Of a stretch of 64,000 nt of DNA, positions 9,244-18,219 are shown piece by piece. Source of the stretch: Fusibacter bizertensis (GTDB lineage Bacteria; Bacillota; Clostridia; Peptostreptococcales; Acidaminobacteraceae); NCBI RefSeq assembly GCF_029914245.1, contig NZ_JARYZI010000001.1:434001-498000 (forward strand), in the 5' to 3' direction. The first letter of the stretch is position 1. Each line of letters begins with the position of its first letter. Position numbers and translations under genes: made by a program. The notes below the pieces were generated by a model that was given only the letters and a program-made list of their open reading frames with translations, was not told the origin of the DNA and searched no databases.

Positions 9244-10227
9244 TCAAATATCCTCGTACGCTATAAAATTAATCCTTTTTGAAATATCGAATCGTGTCAA
9301 CATTTCTTCACCTAAGAATACTCTGAGATTATATAGATAATCAGAAATCGCATCTTCATTGTGATAATAAAAATTAAAATATATTGGTGGCATTTTTGTA
9401 TAATCGTTTAACGTATACTTTGTTATCCAATCTTTTACCTCTTGAAAAAAATAATGATCCGATTCCCCAAAAGAAAAACCAATAAAAAATAATTCAAGTT
9501 TTTCTCTCTGATCTTTATATATTATGGAGTTCTTTTTCATCTTTATGCTTTGTGAAATTTTGAAAATACTGTGTAATTTCTTAATATCCATTTTTCTTGA
9601 AAAAGGAATTCCCAAAATAATCTCATCATTTAATGAACCGTGGACATAATTCAACTTGCTTCCAACATACTTTTCAGGAGTATTAGTATAGTTAAAAGAA
9701 AAAATTCTTTCAGAACTTTTAATAATATCAATTTCATTGCTTTCGAGTAACTTAAACTTTGAATCCATTTCATATTGAACATTTAGCAAATACTCGAATA
9801 ATTTTAATTTCACTTCTCTATAATCTCTATCAACATTTTCTATTAATAATTCGTACCACATTGGATTTTTTATTTCTAAAGAAGAGTTATAGTTATCTAT
9901 ACTAAAAAAGGAGTAATTCATGTATTGAACTGCATTATATAAATTTATTTTACTCATTGTCTTGTTAAACTCTCTTTTATCAATTACATAACTATTTGAT
10001 TTCTCTCTTATTGAAATATTATTTTTAAGGTCAGATAAGTCCTCAAACATTATAAGCAAATCATTTTCTAAGTCTACCCAATTGAAACCATTATTTTTAT
10101 TACTTAAATAGGTGTATATCAGATTATTTACATTACAATATAAAGTATAATAATTAAAAAAGTCTTTATAAGTTGTTTTTAGTCCATGTCTTAAGTCAAA
10201 TCCATTCCCAATTATCGTTACTTTCAT
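9244..10227 (-). CDS. AbiH-family abortive infection protein
   Basis: 327 residues beginning MKVTIIGNGFDLRHGLKTTY, the conserved AbiH N-terminus that resembles a nucleotide-binding GxGxxD loop. The mid-protein segment IFSFNYTNT followed by YVHGSLNDE is also typical. Family knowledge: AbiH was described as a lactococcal plasmid abortive-infection factor against phage. ATG 10227 follows AAGGAG. It is the sole gene of its cassette. It is intact, unlike the relative at 1729-2732. Confidence 0.8.
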   Translation of the reverse strand: MKVTIIGNGFDLRHGLKTTYKDFFNYYTLYCNVNNLIYTYLSNKNNGFNWVDLENDLLIMFEDLSDLKNNISIREKSNSYVIDKREFNKTMSKINLYNAVQYMNYSFFSIDNYNSSLEIKNPMWYELLIENVDRDYREVKLKLFEYLLNVQYEMDSKFKLLESNEIDIIKSSERIFSFNYTNTPEKYVGSKLNYVHGSLNDEIILGIPFSRKMDIKKLHSIFKISQSIKMKKNSIIYKDQREKLELFFIGFSFGESDHYFFQEVKDWITKYTLNDYTKMPPIYFNFYYHNEDAISDYLYNLRVFLGEEMLTRFDISKRINFIAYEDI

Positions 10228-10246
10228 TTTTTCTCCTTAATTGACT

Positions 10247-10305
10247 TTCCTATAACGTTCCTCGTGTCCCCGTCGCGAAGTGATGGGGATACGGTGTTAT
10301 ACGTA
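10247..10305 (-). other. attC site 10
   Basis: TTCCTATAACG and GTTATACG around the stem GTCCCCGTC/GATGGGGATAC. This body recurs in sites 11, 13, 15, 16, 17, 19 and 20. Confidence 0.9.
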
Positions 10306-10743
10306 GCTCGCACTCATTCTTTTGATCTTAATTACGCTTTTATTATGTTTTGATTGGTTTTAAAACGGTTCTAAAATTTTCTTTTATTTTCTTAATACCA
10401 TAATCAATCTTCGACAGGGTAAATTAGATGCACCCAAAACTCCATAACCTTTTTAACCGACTAAGCAATTTAGTTATTATCTTTTTTAACAATTATCTTT
10501 TGCGACTAATCAAATGAAACTGATTTAGGACTTTTCCTTTAAATACTATTTGCCACTGACAACTAACCCCTTTTTAATCCGGTTTTGATCTTTTCAAAAT
10601 TTGCTTTTGACTTTGACTTTAATTTATCTTTTTATTTTTTTATCATGGGTTTCCATTGTTCAAAGTAATCGAATTTTACTCAATGAATAATTCAGTTTCT
10701 CTCAATATTCAATTCGCTTTCTTACCATTCAATCTTCCCGAGT
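10306..10743 (-). other. cassette without a gene (family A, copy 1)
   Basis: About 440 bp, T-rich on the plus strand, with no ORF that has a start signal. It opens with AGCTCGCACTCATT and closes with CTTCCCGAGTTTCG, as do three other cassettes (10804-11239, 12996-13432, 13494-13930). Alignment by eye shows about nine identical positions in ten. Confidence 0.75.
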
Positions 10744-10803
10744 TTCGTATAACGTTCTTCGTGTCCCCGTCGCGAAGTGATGGGGATACGGTGTTATACG
10801 CAG
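10744..10803 (-). other. attC site 11
   Basis: CGTATAACG and GTTATACG with the common GTCCCCGTC/GATGGGGATAC stem. Confidence 0.9.
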
Positions 10804-11239
10804 CTCGCACTCATTTTTTGATCTTAATTACGCTTTTATTTGTTTTAATTGGTTTTAAACGGTTCTAAAATTTGCTTTTATTTTCTTATACCATAAATCA
10901 ATCTTCGACTTGGTAAATTAGGTACACCCAAAACTCCATTAACTTTTTAACCGTCTAAGCAATTCAGTTTTTATCTTTTTTAACAATTATCTTTTTGCGG
11001 CTAATCAAATTAAGATGCTTTAGCAATTTCCCTTCAAATACTAATTGCCTATGACAACTAATCCACTTTTAATCCGGTTTTGATCTTTTCAAAATTCGCT
11101 TTTGACTTTGCTTTTAATCTATCTTTTAATTTCTTTTATTATGGGTTTCCCTTGTTCAAAGTAATCGAATTTTATTCAATTATTAATTCAGTTTTTCTCA
11201 ATATTCAATTCGCTTTCTTACCATTCAATCTTCCCGAGT
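10804..11239 (-). other. cassette without a gene (family A, copy 2)
   Basis: Second copy of the family A sequence, directly adjacent to copy 1 and with scattered point differences and small indels from it. No gene seen on either strand. Confidence 0.75.
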
Positions 11240-11300
11240 TTCGTATAACGTTCTTGCAGTCCTCGCAGCCTTAGTTGCGAGGACTGTGTGTTATCAGAAG
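11240..11300 (-). other. attC site 12
   Basis: CGTATAACG and GTTATCAGAA around the CAGTCCTCGCA/TGCGAGGACTG stem. The right box overlaps the stop codon of the next gene. Confidence 0.9.
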
Positions 11301-11902
11301 TTTTTTTTATTATTTATTTTTTCTAACTCGTAGTATCCCGAATTTTCTATTTCTCTAAATGTAATTACAGGCAAATCAATTTCATCACTTATTTTTTTAT
11401 CATAATAATTTATCACTTTAGCATTACAAATGAAATTATCCTTTCTTTCAATTCCTGATAACCACGCATCAACTGTAAGCGAATATTTTTTTCCTATTAT
11501 GTCATCATATTCAATTATTATTCTTATTGCTCCAAACTCAAATATGGTATCAGTATAACCGATTCTTAATATGATCGGGACACAACTTCCTTCGGAAAAA
11601 TTACTCCAATTTTGCTGACCAATTTTAAAAATAATCTCTTCCCAATTATGTAGAATACTCACTATTTTTACGTTAGACGCTGGACCTCTACCGATATTTT
11701 TAACAAACAAATATGCGATACCATGATACTCAAATTCCTGAACTGGATAATCAAAGTTGTAAGCAAAAAGCTTTTCGACACTTTCTATTTCGCTCTCTAC
11801 AGTAGGAACTATAATTGGTTTAAGTGAATCAGTTCTTGAATTTTTTGTTTGCATGATTGCTATCACAGATATAACTAATGCAATAATTGATAAAATGTCC
11901 AT
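11294..11902 (-). CDS. membrane-anchored protein of unknown function
   Basis: 202 residues with one N-terminal membrane segment (about 3-18), then a polar domain with beta-rich spacing (IAYLFVKNIGRGPASNVKI, IRIIIEYDDI) suggestive of an Ig-like fold. ATG 11902 follows AAAGGA. The stop codon lies inside the R'' half of site 12, so coding sequence and attC overlap by 7 bp. Similar single-pass proteins are common in accessory regions; no specific family recognised. Confidence 0.65.
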   Translation of the reverse strand: MDILSIIALVISVIAIMQTKNSRTDSLKPIIVPTVESEIESVEKLFAYNFDYPVQEFEYHGIAYLFVKNIGRGPASNVKIVSILHNWEEIIFKIGQQNWSNFSEGSCVPIILRIGYTDTIFEFGAIRIIIEYDDIIGKKYSLTVDAWLSGIERKDNFICNAKVINYYDKKISDEIDLPVITFREIENSGYYELEKINNKKNF

Positions 11903-11924
11903 AATTTATTCCTTTCAATAAAAT

Positions 11925-11985
11925 TTCTGATAACGTTTCTCTTAGCCCCGTCGCGCCAGTGATGGGGCTAAGGTGTTATCCGATG
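11925..11985 (-). other. attC site 13
   Basis: TTCTGATAACG and GTTATCCGAT around the stem TTAGCCCCGTC/GATGGGGCTAA. Confidence 0.88.
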
Positions 11986-12265
11986 CTCTTACCGAGCGTC
12001 AGCGAGTTTCTCTTTTCCAAGCGTCAGCTTGATTCTCTTTTTTCAAGCGTCAGCTTGATTTTTCTTTTCCGAGCGCCAGCGAGACTCTCTTTTCCGAGCG
12101 TCAGCGAGTTTCTCTTTTTCAAGCGTCAGCTTGATTTTCTTTTTCAAGCGCCAGCTTGATTTTCTTTTCCGAGCGCCAGCGAGACTCTCTTTTCCAAGCG
12201 TCAGCTTGATTGTCTTTTCCGAGCGTCAGCGAGATTCGCTTTTCCAAGCGTTAGCTTGATTGCCT
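11986..12265. repeat. tandem array of micro-hairpin units filling a gene-less cassette
   Basis: About eleven units of 24-27 bp alternate two versions: one centred on CAAGC-GTCA-GCTTG (a perfect 5-bp hairpin) and one on GAGCGTCAGCGAG, joined by TCTCTTTTCC-type linkers. The remainder of the cassette to 12,382 is AT-rich with no gene. A plus-strand open frame across it is a by-product of the repeat. Confidence 0.8.
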
Positions 12266-12382
12266 TTTCAAAATGGATACATGATACACATATAATTAAT
12301 TCAAATAGAATATTTTTGCTCATTTTACCTATTCTAATTTTACTAAATTAATCTTTTCATTTTAATTGATTTCTTTGGGAGT

Positions 12383-12522
12383 TTCGGATAACGTCCTAAG
12401 CTTTAAGACGTTCCCGTAGGATTTGACCCTAAAAAGTACTTATCTGTCTATAATATCATTAATACCTATGAAAGTGACCACGTATAAATACGGGAATGTC
12501 TTGAAGCTTGTGTTATGCGCCG
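12383..12522 (-). other. attC site 14 (long form)
   Basis: TCGGATAACG and GTTATGCGCC are 140 bp apart end to end. The inner arms AAGCTTTAAGACGTTCCCGTA and TACGGGAATGTCTTGAAGCTT form a long stem; the loop of about 80 bp is nearly identical to that of site 18. Confidence 0.85.
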
Positions 12523-12935
12523 TATTTTCTTTTTTTTCTTGAGGTTTGAAACCAAGAGCCAAATGTTTTCCCCTCGAAAGCTGAAACTTACTTTTTGCTT
12601 CCGTAATTATATGTAACTCCGAAGTTCAATCATTTCTTCGCTTTCTCAGAAGCGAATTCGTTGAGAGATTAACTCAATCTTAAGTATCTTAAAATCACGT
12701 GATTAATCAACATTAAAACTTACTAATCCCCCCGATTCCTTAAGTTAAGGGAAAATGCGTTAAAGTTTTCGAGGGGAGGACTCACAAATAAACCTAGAAT
12801 AACTAGTGATCATTCGACCCAAAATCCTATGCGACTAAGACCTGAATACACTTAGCATCAGATACGGTTTTCACCTCGCATCAAGAAACCCTTACTTTAA
12901 CAAATTTTACTTCCATCTTATCTTTATCCCCATAT
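12523..12935 (-). ncRNA. gene-less cassette with long inverted repeat (family B, copy 1)
   Basis: No ORF. The arms CCCCTCGAAA (12570-12579) and TTTCGAGGGG (12767-12776) enclose about 190 bp with internal hairpins, including one from GAATTCGCTT and AAGCGAA. A second copy at 14651-15062 keeps both arms and most of the loop, with roughly 95 percent identity by eye. A structured RNA is a reasonable guess; strand and transcription are unknown. Confidence 0.4.
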
Positions 12936-12995
12936 GGCGCATAACGTTCCTCGTGTCCCCGTCGCGTAGTGATGGGGATACGGTGTTAGGCGCAG
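12936..12995 (-). other. attC site 15
   Basis: GGCGCATAACG and GTTAGGCGC with the common GTCCCCGTC/GATGGGGATAC stem. Confidence 0.9.
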
Positions 12996-13432
12996 CTCGC
13001 ACTCATTTTTTGATCTTAATTACGCTTTTATTATGTTTTGATTGGTTTTAAAACGGTTCTAAAATTTGCTTTTATTTTCTTAATACCAAAATCAATCTTC
13101 GACTTGGTAAATTAGATACACCCAAAACTCCATAACCTTTTTAACCGTCTAAGCAATTTAGTTATTATCTTTTTTAACAATTATCTTTTTGCGGCTAATC
13201 AAATGAAGATGCCTTAGCATTTTCCCTTTAAATACTATTTGCCTATGACAACTAATCCCTTATTAATCCGGTTTTGATCTTATCAAAATTCGCTTTTGAC
13301 CTTGCCTTTAATCCATCTTTTCATTTCTTTTATTATGTTTTTTCCTTGTTCAAAGCGCTTAAATACTAATCAATGATTACTTCAGTTTCTCTCAATATTC
13401 AATTCGCTTTCTTACCATTCAATCTTCCCGAG
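12996..13432 (-). other. cassette without a gene (family A, copy 3)
   Basis: Third copy of family A. It differs from copies 1 and 2 mainly in the closing third, with a different stretch after the TTGTTCAAAG motif. No gene seen. Confidence 0.75.
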
Positions 13433-13493
13433 TTTCGCCTAACGTTCTTCGTGTCCCCGTCGCGAAGTGATGGGGATACGGTGTTAGGCGCAG
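13433..13493 (-). other. attC site 16
   Basis: TTCGCCTAACG and GTTAGGCGC with the common GTCCCCGTC/GATGGGGATAC stem. Confidence 0.9.
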
Positions 13494-13930
13494 CTCGCAC
13501 TCATTTTTTGATCTTAATTACGCTTTTATTTTGTTTTGATTGGTTTTAAAACGGTTCTAAAATTTGCTTTTATTTTCTTATTACCATAATCAATCTTCAA
13601 CTTAGTAAATTAGATACACCCGAAACTCCATAACATTTTTAACCGTCTAAGCAATTTAGTTATTATCTTTTTTAACAATTATTTTATTGAGGCTAATCTA
13701 ATGAAGATAATTTAGGAATTTCCCTTTAAATACTATTTGATTCTGTCAATCAACCCCTTTTTAATCCGATTTTGATCTTTTTAAAATTCGCTTTTGACCT
13801 TGCCTTTAATCCATCTTTTAATTTCTTTTATTATGGGTTTCCCATGTTCAAAGTTGTCGAATTTTATTCAGCGATTGATTCAGTTTCTCTCAATATTCAA
13901 TTCGCTTTCTAACCATTCAATCTTCCCGAG
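13494..13930 (-). other. cassette without a gene (family A, copy 4)
   Basis: Fourth copy of family A, adjacent to copy 3 and the most diverged in its middle. No gene seen. Confidence 0.75.
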
Positions 13931-13991
13931 TTTCGCCTAACGTTCTTCGTGTCCCCGTCGCGCAGTGATGGGGATACGGTGTTATATGATG
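13931..13991 (-). other. attC site 17
   Basis: TTCGCCTAACG and GTTATATGAT with the common GTCCCCGTC/GATGGGGATAC stem. Confidence 0.9.
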
Positions 13992-14509
13992 CTGGCTTAA
14001 TCTTTTCTAATTCTCTTTTTAAATCTTCTTTTAGGTTCTAACTCTTTTAAAAATCTTTTAATCGGTTTTAAAATGGTTTTAAATTTTCTTTTAAACAACT
14101 CTTAACAGTTCAGTTTAATGATTGAATTTGGTTATAAATCGACTTTCGGAAATATGTACAAGCGGTTCTAAACAATCGCCTTTAAATGGTTTTCAATTTT
14201 CTTTTAATCAACTCTTATCCTTTTCAAGTTGATGCAACAATTTGGTTATATTCTACTTTTGGAAAAATGCTCAAGTGGTTCTAAACAATCGCCTTTAATT
14301 GGTTTTAATTGTATTCTACTCGACTAATCGAAACCTTCGGAAAACCTAATAAACTAAAAAACCAGTTCACTTTTAACCGTCTAATTAATTTGTCTTTTCA
14401 TTTCTTTTAATATGTTTTTAAACTTTACAATTAATGAATCTTAGCTCAAATGATCAATCTAGTTTTATTTGAAATTTCTCTCCAAGACTTAACAATTAAT
14501 CTTCCCCAG
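13992..14509 (-). other. cassette without a gene (family C)
   Basis: About 520 bp, T-rich on the plus strand, no credible ORF. It contains an internal imperfect duplication: the segment with GGTTTTAAATTTTCTTTTAA near 14,080 recurs in altered form near 14,190. It shares short words with family A but is not a copy. Confidence 0.65.
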
Positions 14510-14650
14510 TTTCATATAACGTTCTAAGCTTTATGACGTTCCCGTAGGATTTGACCCTAAAAAGTACTTATCTGTCTATAATATCATTAATCTAACTGAA
14601 AGTGACCACGTATAAATACGGGAATGTCTTGAAGCTTGTGTTATGCGCCG
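14510..14650 (-). other. attC site 18 (long form)
   Basis: TCATATAACG and GTTATGCGCC with the same long stem and loop as site 14. It travels with the family B cassette in both places. Confidence 0.85.
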
Positions 14651-15062
14651 TATTTTCTTTTTTTTCTTGAGGTTTGAAACCAAGAGCCAAGTCTTTTCCC
14701 CTCGAAAGCTGAAACTTACTTTTTGCTTCCGTAATTATATGTAACTCCGGAGTTCAATCATTTCTTCGCTTTCTCAGAAGCGAATTCGTTGAGAGATTAA
14801 CTCAATCTTAAGTATCTTAAAATCGCGTGATTAATCAACATTAAAACTTACTAATCCCCCCGATTCCTTAAGTTAAGGGGAAATGCGTTAAAGTTTTCGA
14901 GGGGAGGACTCAGAACTTAGCCTAGAATAACTAGCGATCACTCGACCCAAAATCCTATGCGACTAAGACCTGAATACACTTAGCATCAGAAACGGTTTTC
15001 ACCTCGCATCAAGAAATCCTTACTTTAACAAATTTTACTTCCATCCAATCTTAGTCCCCATA
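14651..15062 (-). ncRNA. gene-less cassette with long inverted repeat (family B, copy 2)
   Basis: Near-identical to 12523-12935. Arms CCCCTCGAAA (14698-14707) and TTTCGAGGGG (14895-14904) are both conserved. No ORF. Candidate structured RNA as for copy 1. Confidence 0.4.
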
Positions 15063-15123
15063 TGGCGCATAACGTTCCTCGTGTCCCCGTCGCGTAGTGA
15101 TGGGGATACGGTGTTAGGTGAAG
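15063..15123 (-). other. attC site 19
   Basis: GGCGCATAACG and GTTAGGTGAA with the common GTCCCCGTC/GATGGGGATAC stem. Confidence 0.9.
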
Positions 15124-15134
15124 GTGAGTTATTT

Positions 15135-15662
15135 TTACATATTTTTCTCATATACATTTATATTTTTCAAATCTTTTCTATTTAATTTACTATGAGGTTT
15201 GCAAATTTTAACTAAATTACAGTCGCTTAGTAAATGTTCATGTGCTTTAGATGAATATATGCTTGGTACATCAACAAGTCCGAGGTATAACGAATCTTCT
15301 TTTATGAACCTGTGCGATCTTTTATCTTTAGTACATACGATCTTAACTCCTGAAGCTATAACAATTGCTATAACATGCGGATCATCAAAGTCTTTTGAAT
15401 TCACAATCTCTTCAATTTTTTTTTGATAATAATCGACACTATCTTTATCTATAACTATTACCTTATTTTTATCTTTAAGAAGTTTTATTATCCCTACATA
15501 TTTTGTCATTGCATTCAATTCATTTTCAAACTTTGTACCTCCATACACTAATTTACCTTTTCCTTCTAAAATCCATTTTTTCACTGGCAAAAAGTTATTA
15601 TGGTCGGCACAATTTGCGTTAAAAACTTCAGGAATAGTATTAACATCAATTAGAATACTCAT
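15135..15662 (-). CDS. PIN-like nuclease-fold protein paired with an ATPase
   Basis: 175 residues. The spacing of acidic residues fits a PIN-type fold: Asp6 in ILIDVNTI, Glu46/48, Asp93-Asp94 in FDDPHVIAIVIASG, and Asp113 in CTKDKRSHRF. PIN domains are metal-dependent RNases, often toxins or defence effectors. Its ATG overlaps the stop of the ATPase gene by one base (TAATG), so the pair is translationally coupled. The C-terminal 50 residues are basic and unassigned. The PIN call is from motif reading and moderate in confidence. Confidence 0.6.
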   Translation of the reverse strand: MSILIDVNTIPEVFNANCADHNNFLPVKKWILEGKGKLVYGGTKFENELNAMTKYVGIIKLLKDKNKVIVIDKDSVDYYQKKIEEIVNSKDFDDPHVIAIVIASGVKIVCTKDKRSHRFIKEDSLYLGLVDVPSIYSSKAHEHLLSDCNLVKICKPHSKLNRKDLKNINVYEKNM

Positions 15663-16960
15663 TATATCACCAACATTCTAATTGCTTCATTTATAAAAAA
15701 ATCCTTAAAATTATCAGGTTGTTCATCATAAGAACCATTTTCGTTTATTTGAATTGATTGAATTCTATTCATTCCATCTTCTAACTCAAAATATAATACT
15801 TGCGAAGTTATAGTACTTGATGATGTATTTTGGTTTAATCGAAATCGATCAATTAAAAAATCACTATGTGTTTCAATAAAAAAAGACTTGTTGTCTTTAA
15901 CAGCAATCACATGCAAAAATTCGCCTAGTGCTGCCTGAGCTTTTGGATGTAAATGTACTTCAGGTTGCTGTATATAATAAATTGTATTTTTAACCCTCAT
16001 TGTCATTTCAATAATTATTGGGAGAATCTGTGATACTCCATAACCGACAGATGTAAAATTATATGATTTACCATTTTTAACGATATCAATTTCAAATGGA
16101 CTTGTAAGCTTTGAACCTAGTTTTTCAATTCTAATTTCATTATATAATCCGCTTTCAAATCCAAATTTATCCAATGCAACTTTAATCTCATTCTTTTTTT
16201 TACTTTTCTTCTTACTTTCAAACAGCTCTTTCACCAAATATGGCATGTGATCTCCTTCAGCAGTCCTTGGCACATCAAATCCAGGATAATATTGCTTTGG
16301 TTTTGCTCTAATTGGAGCAATCCAAGCATTCCTGTATGAAGTATTCCAAAACGGTAATATCGATATATCCAATTTCATTTCATTTTCATTTAGATTAAGG
16401 CCTGAAGATAAAATTAAGGATAACAAGTATACTAAAGGTGTATTTTCTATTGTTCTTTTACCGGGTAGCTTATTTTCAAAAGATTTTGCATTATCGATTT
16501 CATTCAACCAATTAATAAAAGTTTTCATAGAAGTGGTAAATGTATCTTCTTCACTTAAAATTTTCTTTTTTATTATCGAATATTTTCCATTTTCAATTTC
16601 ATTTTGTAAAAATAATATTTTTTCAGCATCTTCTAAGATGAATTCGGATAGGAATGGCATTCCATCTCTATCAACAAATTTAAGCTTAAAAAATGTGTTT
16701 TTTTCTTTATCGTCCATTTTGCTAAATGCAATTGTGAAAAAGTTATTTTCTTTACCTGCAATATCTTCAAAACTTCCTAACATAAATTCATTTGAATTAA
16801 AATTTAAATTCATCCAAAAAGCTTCTGAGTTGATAAGATTTAAAAGTGACAAAAAAGATGTTTTTCCTGTACTATTTTCACCTACTAAAAAATTGACTTT
16901 GCGTAGTTCAATCACTGTTTTTTTAATGTTTCTAAAATTTTCCAAATAGATACAATTCAT
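15662..16960 (-). CDS. OLD-like AAA ATPase (DUF3696 type)
   Basis: 432 residues. Walker A GENSTGKTS at 27-35; the ABC/OLD-type signature and Walker B region near 335-350 reads YYIQQPEVHLHPKAQ, then a switch motif FIETHSDFLIDR. No TOPRIM domain follows, so it is shorter than full OLD nucleases. The start is ATG 16960 after GGAGG. The coupled downstream gene is a PIN-like protein. ATPases of this type pair with nucleases in several phage-defence systems; here the partner and the cassette context make a defence role likely but unproven. Confidence 0.75.
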   Translation of the reverse strand: MNCIYLENFRNIKKTVIELRKVNFLVGENSTGKTSFLSLLNLINSEAFWMNLNFNSNEFMLGSFEDIAGKENNFFTIAFSKMDDKEKNTFFKLKFVDRDGMPFLSEFILEDAEKILFLQNEIENGKYSIIKKKILSEEDTFTTSMKTFINWLNEIDNAKSFENKLPGKRTIENTPLVYLLSLILSSGLNLNENEMKLDISILPFWNTSYRNAWIAPIRAKPKQYYPGFDVPRTAEGDHMPYLVKELFESKKKSKKKNEIKVALDKFGFESGLYNEIRIEKLGSKLTSPFEIDIVKNGKSYNFTSVGYGVSQILPIIIEMTMRVKNTIYYIQQPEVHLHPKAQAALGEFLHVIAVKDNKSFFIETHSDFLIDRFRLNQNTSSSTITSQVLYFELEDGMNRIQSIQINENGSYDEQPDNFKDFFINEAIRMLVI

Positions 16961-16998
16961 AGTTCCTCCAATCTAACATTATTTACTGTTTTTTTCAC

Positions 16999-17059
16999 TT
17001 TCACCTAACGTTCTTCGTGTCCCCGTCGCGAAGTGATGGGGATACGGTGTTAGACGAAG
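16999..17059 (-). other. attC site 20
   Basis: TTCACCTAACG and GTTAGACGAA with the common GTCCCCGTC/GATGGGGATAC stem. Confidence 0.9.
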
Positions 17060-17066
17060 AATTTTT

Positions 17067-18131
17067 TTATTTTGATAATCTTAATAGAAAGTCATCTACC
17101 TTTTCCATTATCACTTCAGTTGCATCAGATCCATCTAATTTCATTGTAATCATCCTAACAATATCTGCATCATTCATATTTATAATCAACTTACCCGTTT
17201 CTCTTAGAACTCCATGTGTAGCACTTAATGCACCATCATCAGCACCTTTTTTGGAAATAATTATCGCAACTGTTCTCAATGCTTTTTCAAATAGATATTT
17301 TTCGGTAGTATAAATTTGAGTTTGCTTAATTTTCTGTGAATAATTTTTAAATTCAAACAACAAATATCTCGATTTAAAATCATAAGTAAACAGTTTCCAG
17401 ATACCAATGTCACTATCAATTCTACATATTAAATCAAATCTGTTTAAATCATCAGTAGTACTTTTTTGACTATGCCAACCTACTAAATCACCTTCAAATA
17501 AGAATTCTAAAATTTCCAATAGTAACAATTCATAATCTCGATAATATTCCTTAGATGATTTTAATGCTTTTAATCTATTTATTAAACTAAACCCTTTTTT
17601 ACGTTCAATATCATAATCCTTGCTTGAATGAGAGTAAAAGCTTGAAATAATTGATGATTTTTTGAAAACTTCTTGAATATTATACTCATCACTTGCAATA
17701 CTATTTTCATTTTCTGTAGTTGTATTTATCAAATTAAAAAATCGTGAATATATACTATTATCAAATTTTGATAAATGTAATAAGTTATCAATATCAATAA
17801 TTGAGACCTGATACGTATGTTCCAAGTCTTTTTTGATATTCTTGTCAATTTTAATTGATACAATCAAAACTAAATTTAAAATTCCACTAATATTGCCTTT
17901 AAATTTTAATTTTTCAATTGCAGTTATTAAAATATTCATATTGATCTTATGTGACTTATAGAGCTTAATTTCTAAAATAGCTTTATTATTATTCTCATAA
18001 GCGATGTAATCCGTCTCATATCTTAAACCATTTAAGCTTAGCGGTTTTTCTCTCTTTAAATCAAAGTAAAATGACATTGTTTTGTATACAAGTTCTTCAA
18101 ATTGTTTATATACGTCTAAATTTTTATTCAT
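17067..18131 (-). CDS. protein with two PD-(D/E)xK-like nuclease motifs
   Basis: 354 residues. N-terminal domain: Asp41 in YETDYIAY then E54-I-K56 in ILEIKLY. C-terminal domain: RFDLICRI followed by LLFEFKNYSQKI at about 232-262, a second D...ExK pattern. Two restriction-endonuclease-like folds in one chain suggest a nuclease or a nuclease with a degenerate partner domain. ATG 18131 follows AGGAG. Sole gene of its cassette. No named family recognised. Confidence 0.6.
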   Translation of the reverse strand: MNKNLDVYKQFEELVYKTMSFYFDLKREKPLSLNGLRYETDYIAYENNNKAILEIKLYKSHKINMNILITAIEKLKFKGNISGILNLVLIVSIKIDKNIKKDLEHTYQVSIIDIDNLLHLSKFDNSIYSRFFNLINTTTENENSIASDEYNIQEVFKKSSIISSFYSHSSKDYDIERKKGFSLINRLKALKSSKEYYRDYELLLLEILEFLFEGDLVGWHSQKSTTDDLNRFDLICRIDSDIGIWKLFTYDFKSRYLLFEFKNYSQKIKQTQIYTTEKYLFEKALRTVAIIISKKGADDGALSATHGVLRETGKLIINMNDADIVRMITMKLDGSDATEVIMEKVDDFLLRLSK

Positions 18132-18146
18132 GTTTTCTCCTAATTT

Positions 18147-18206
18147 TTCGTCTAACGTTTCTGCCGTTTCCGTCGCGACAGTGACGGAAATGGTGTGTTA
18201 GGTGAT
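18147..18206 (-). other. attC site 21
   Basis: TTCGTCTAACG and GTTAGGTGAT around the stem TTTCCGTC/GACGGAAA. Confidence 0.9.
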
Positions 18207-18219
18207 GGTCCCGTCAATT

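Noticed and set aside
11959-12159. Plus-strand open frame over the micro-hairpin array
   Set aside because: It only translates the repeat, has no ribosome site, and runs across an attC-like junction against cassette orientation.
15135-16960. Assigning the ATPase and PIN-like pair to Septu, Gabija or PARIS
   Set aside because: There is no HNH partner, no UvrD-like helicase and no TOPRIM partner, so none of these names is supported.
1651-18206. Regularly recurring palindromic repeats as a possible CRISPR array
   Set aside because: Spacing ranges from about 370 to 1,900 bp, spacers contain genes, and the repeats have integron core boxes. No cas genes are present.
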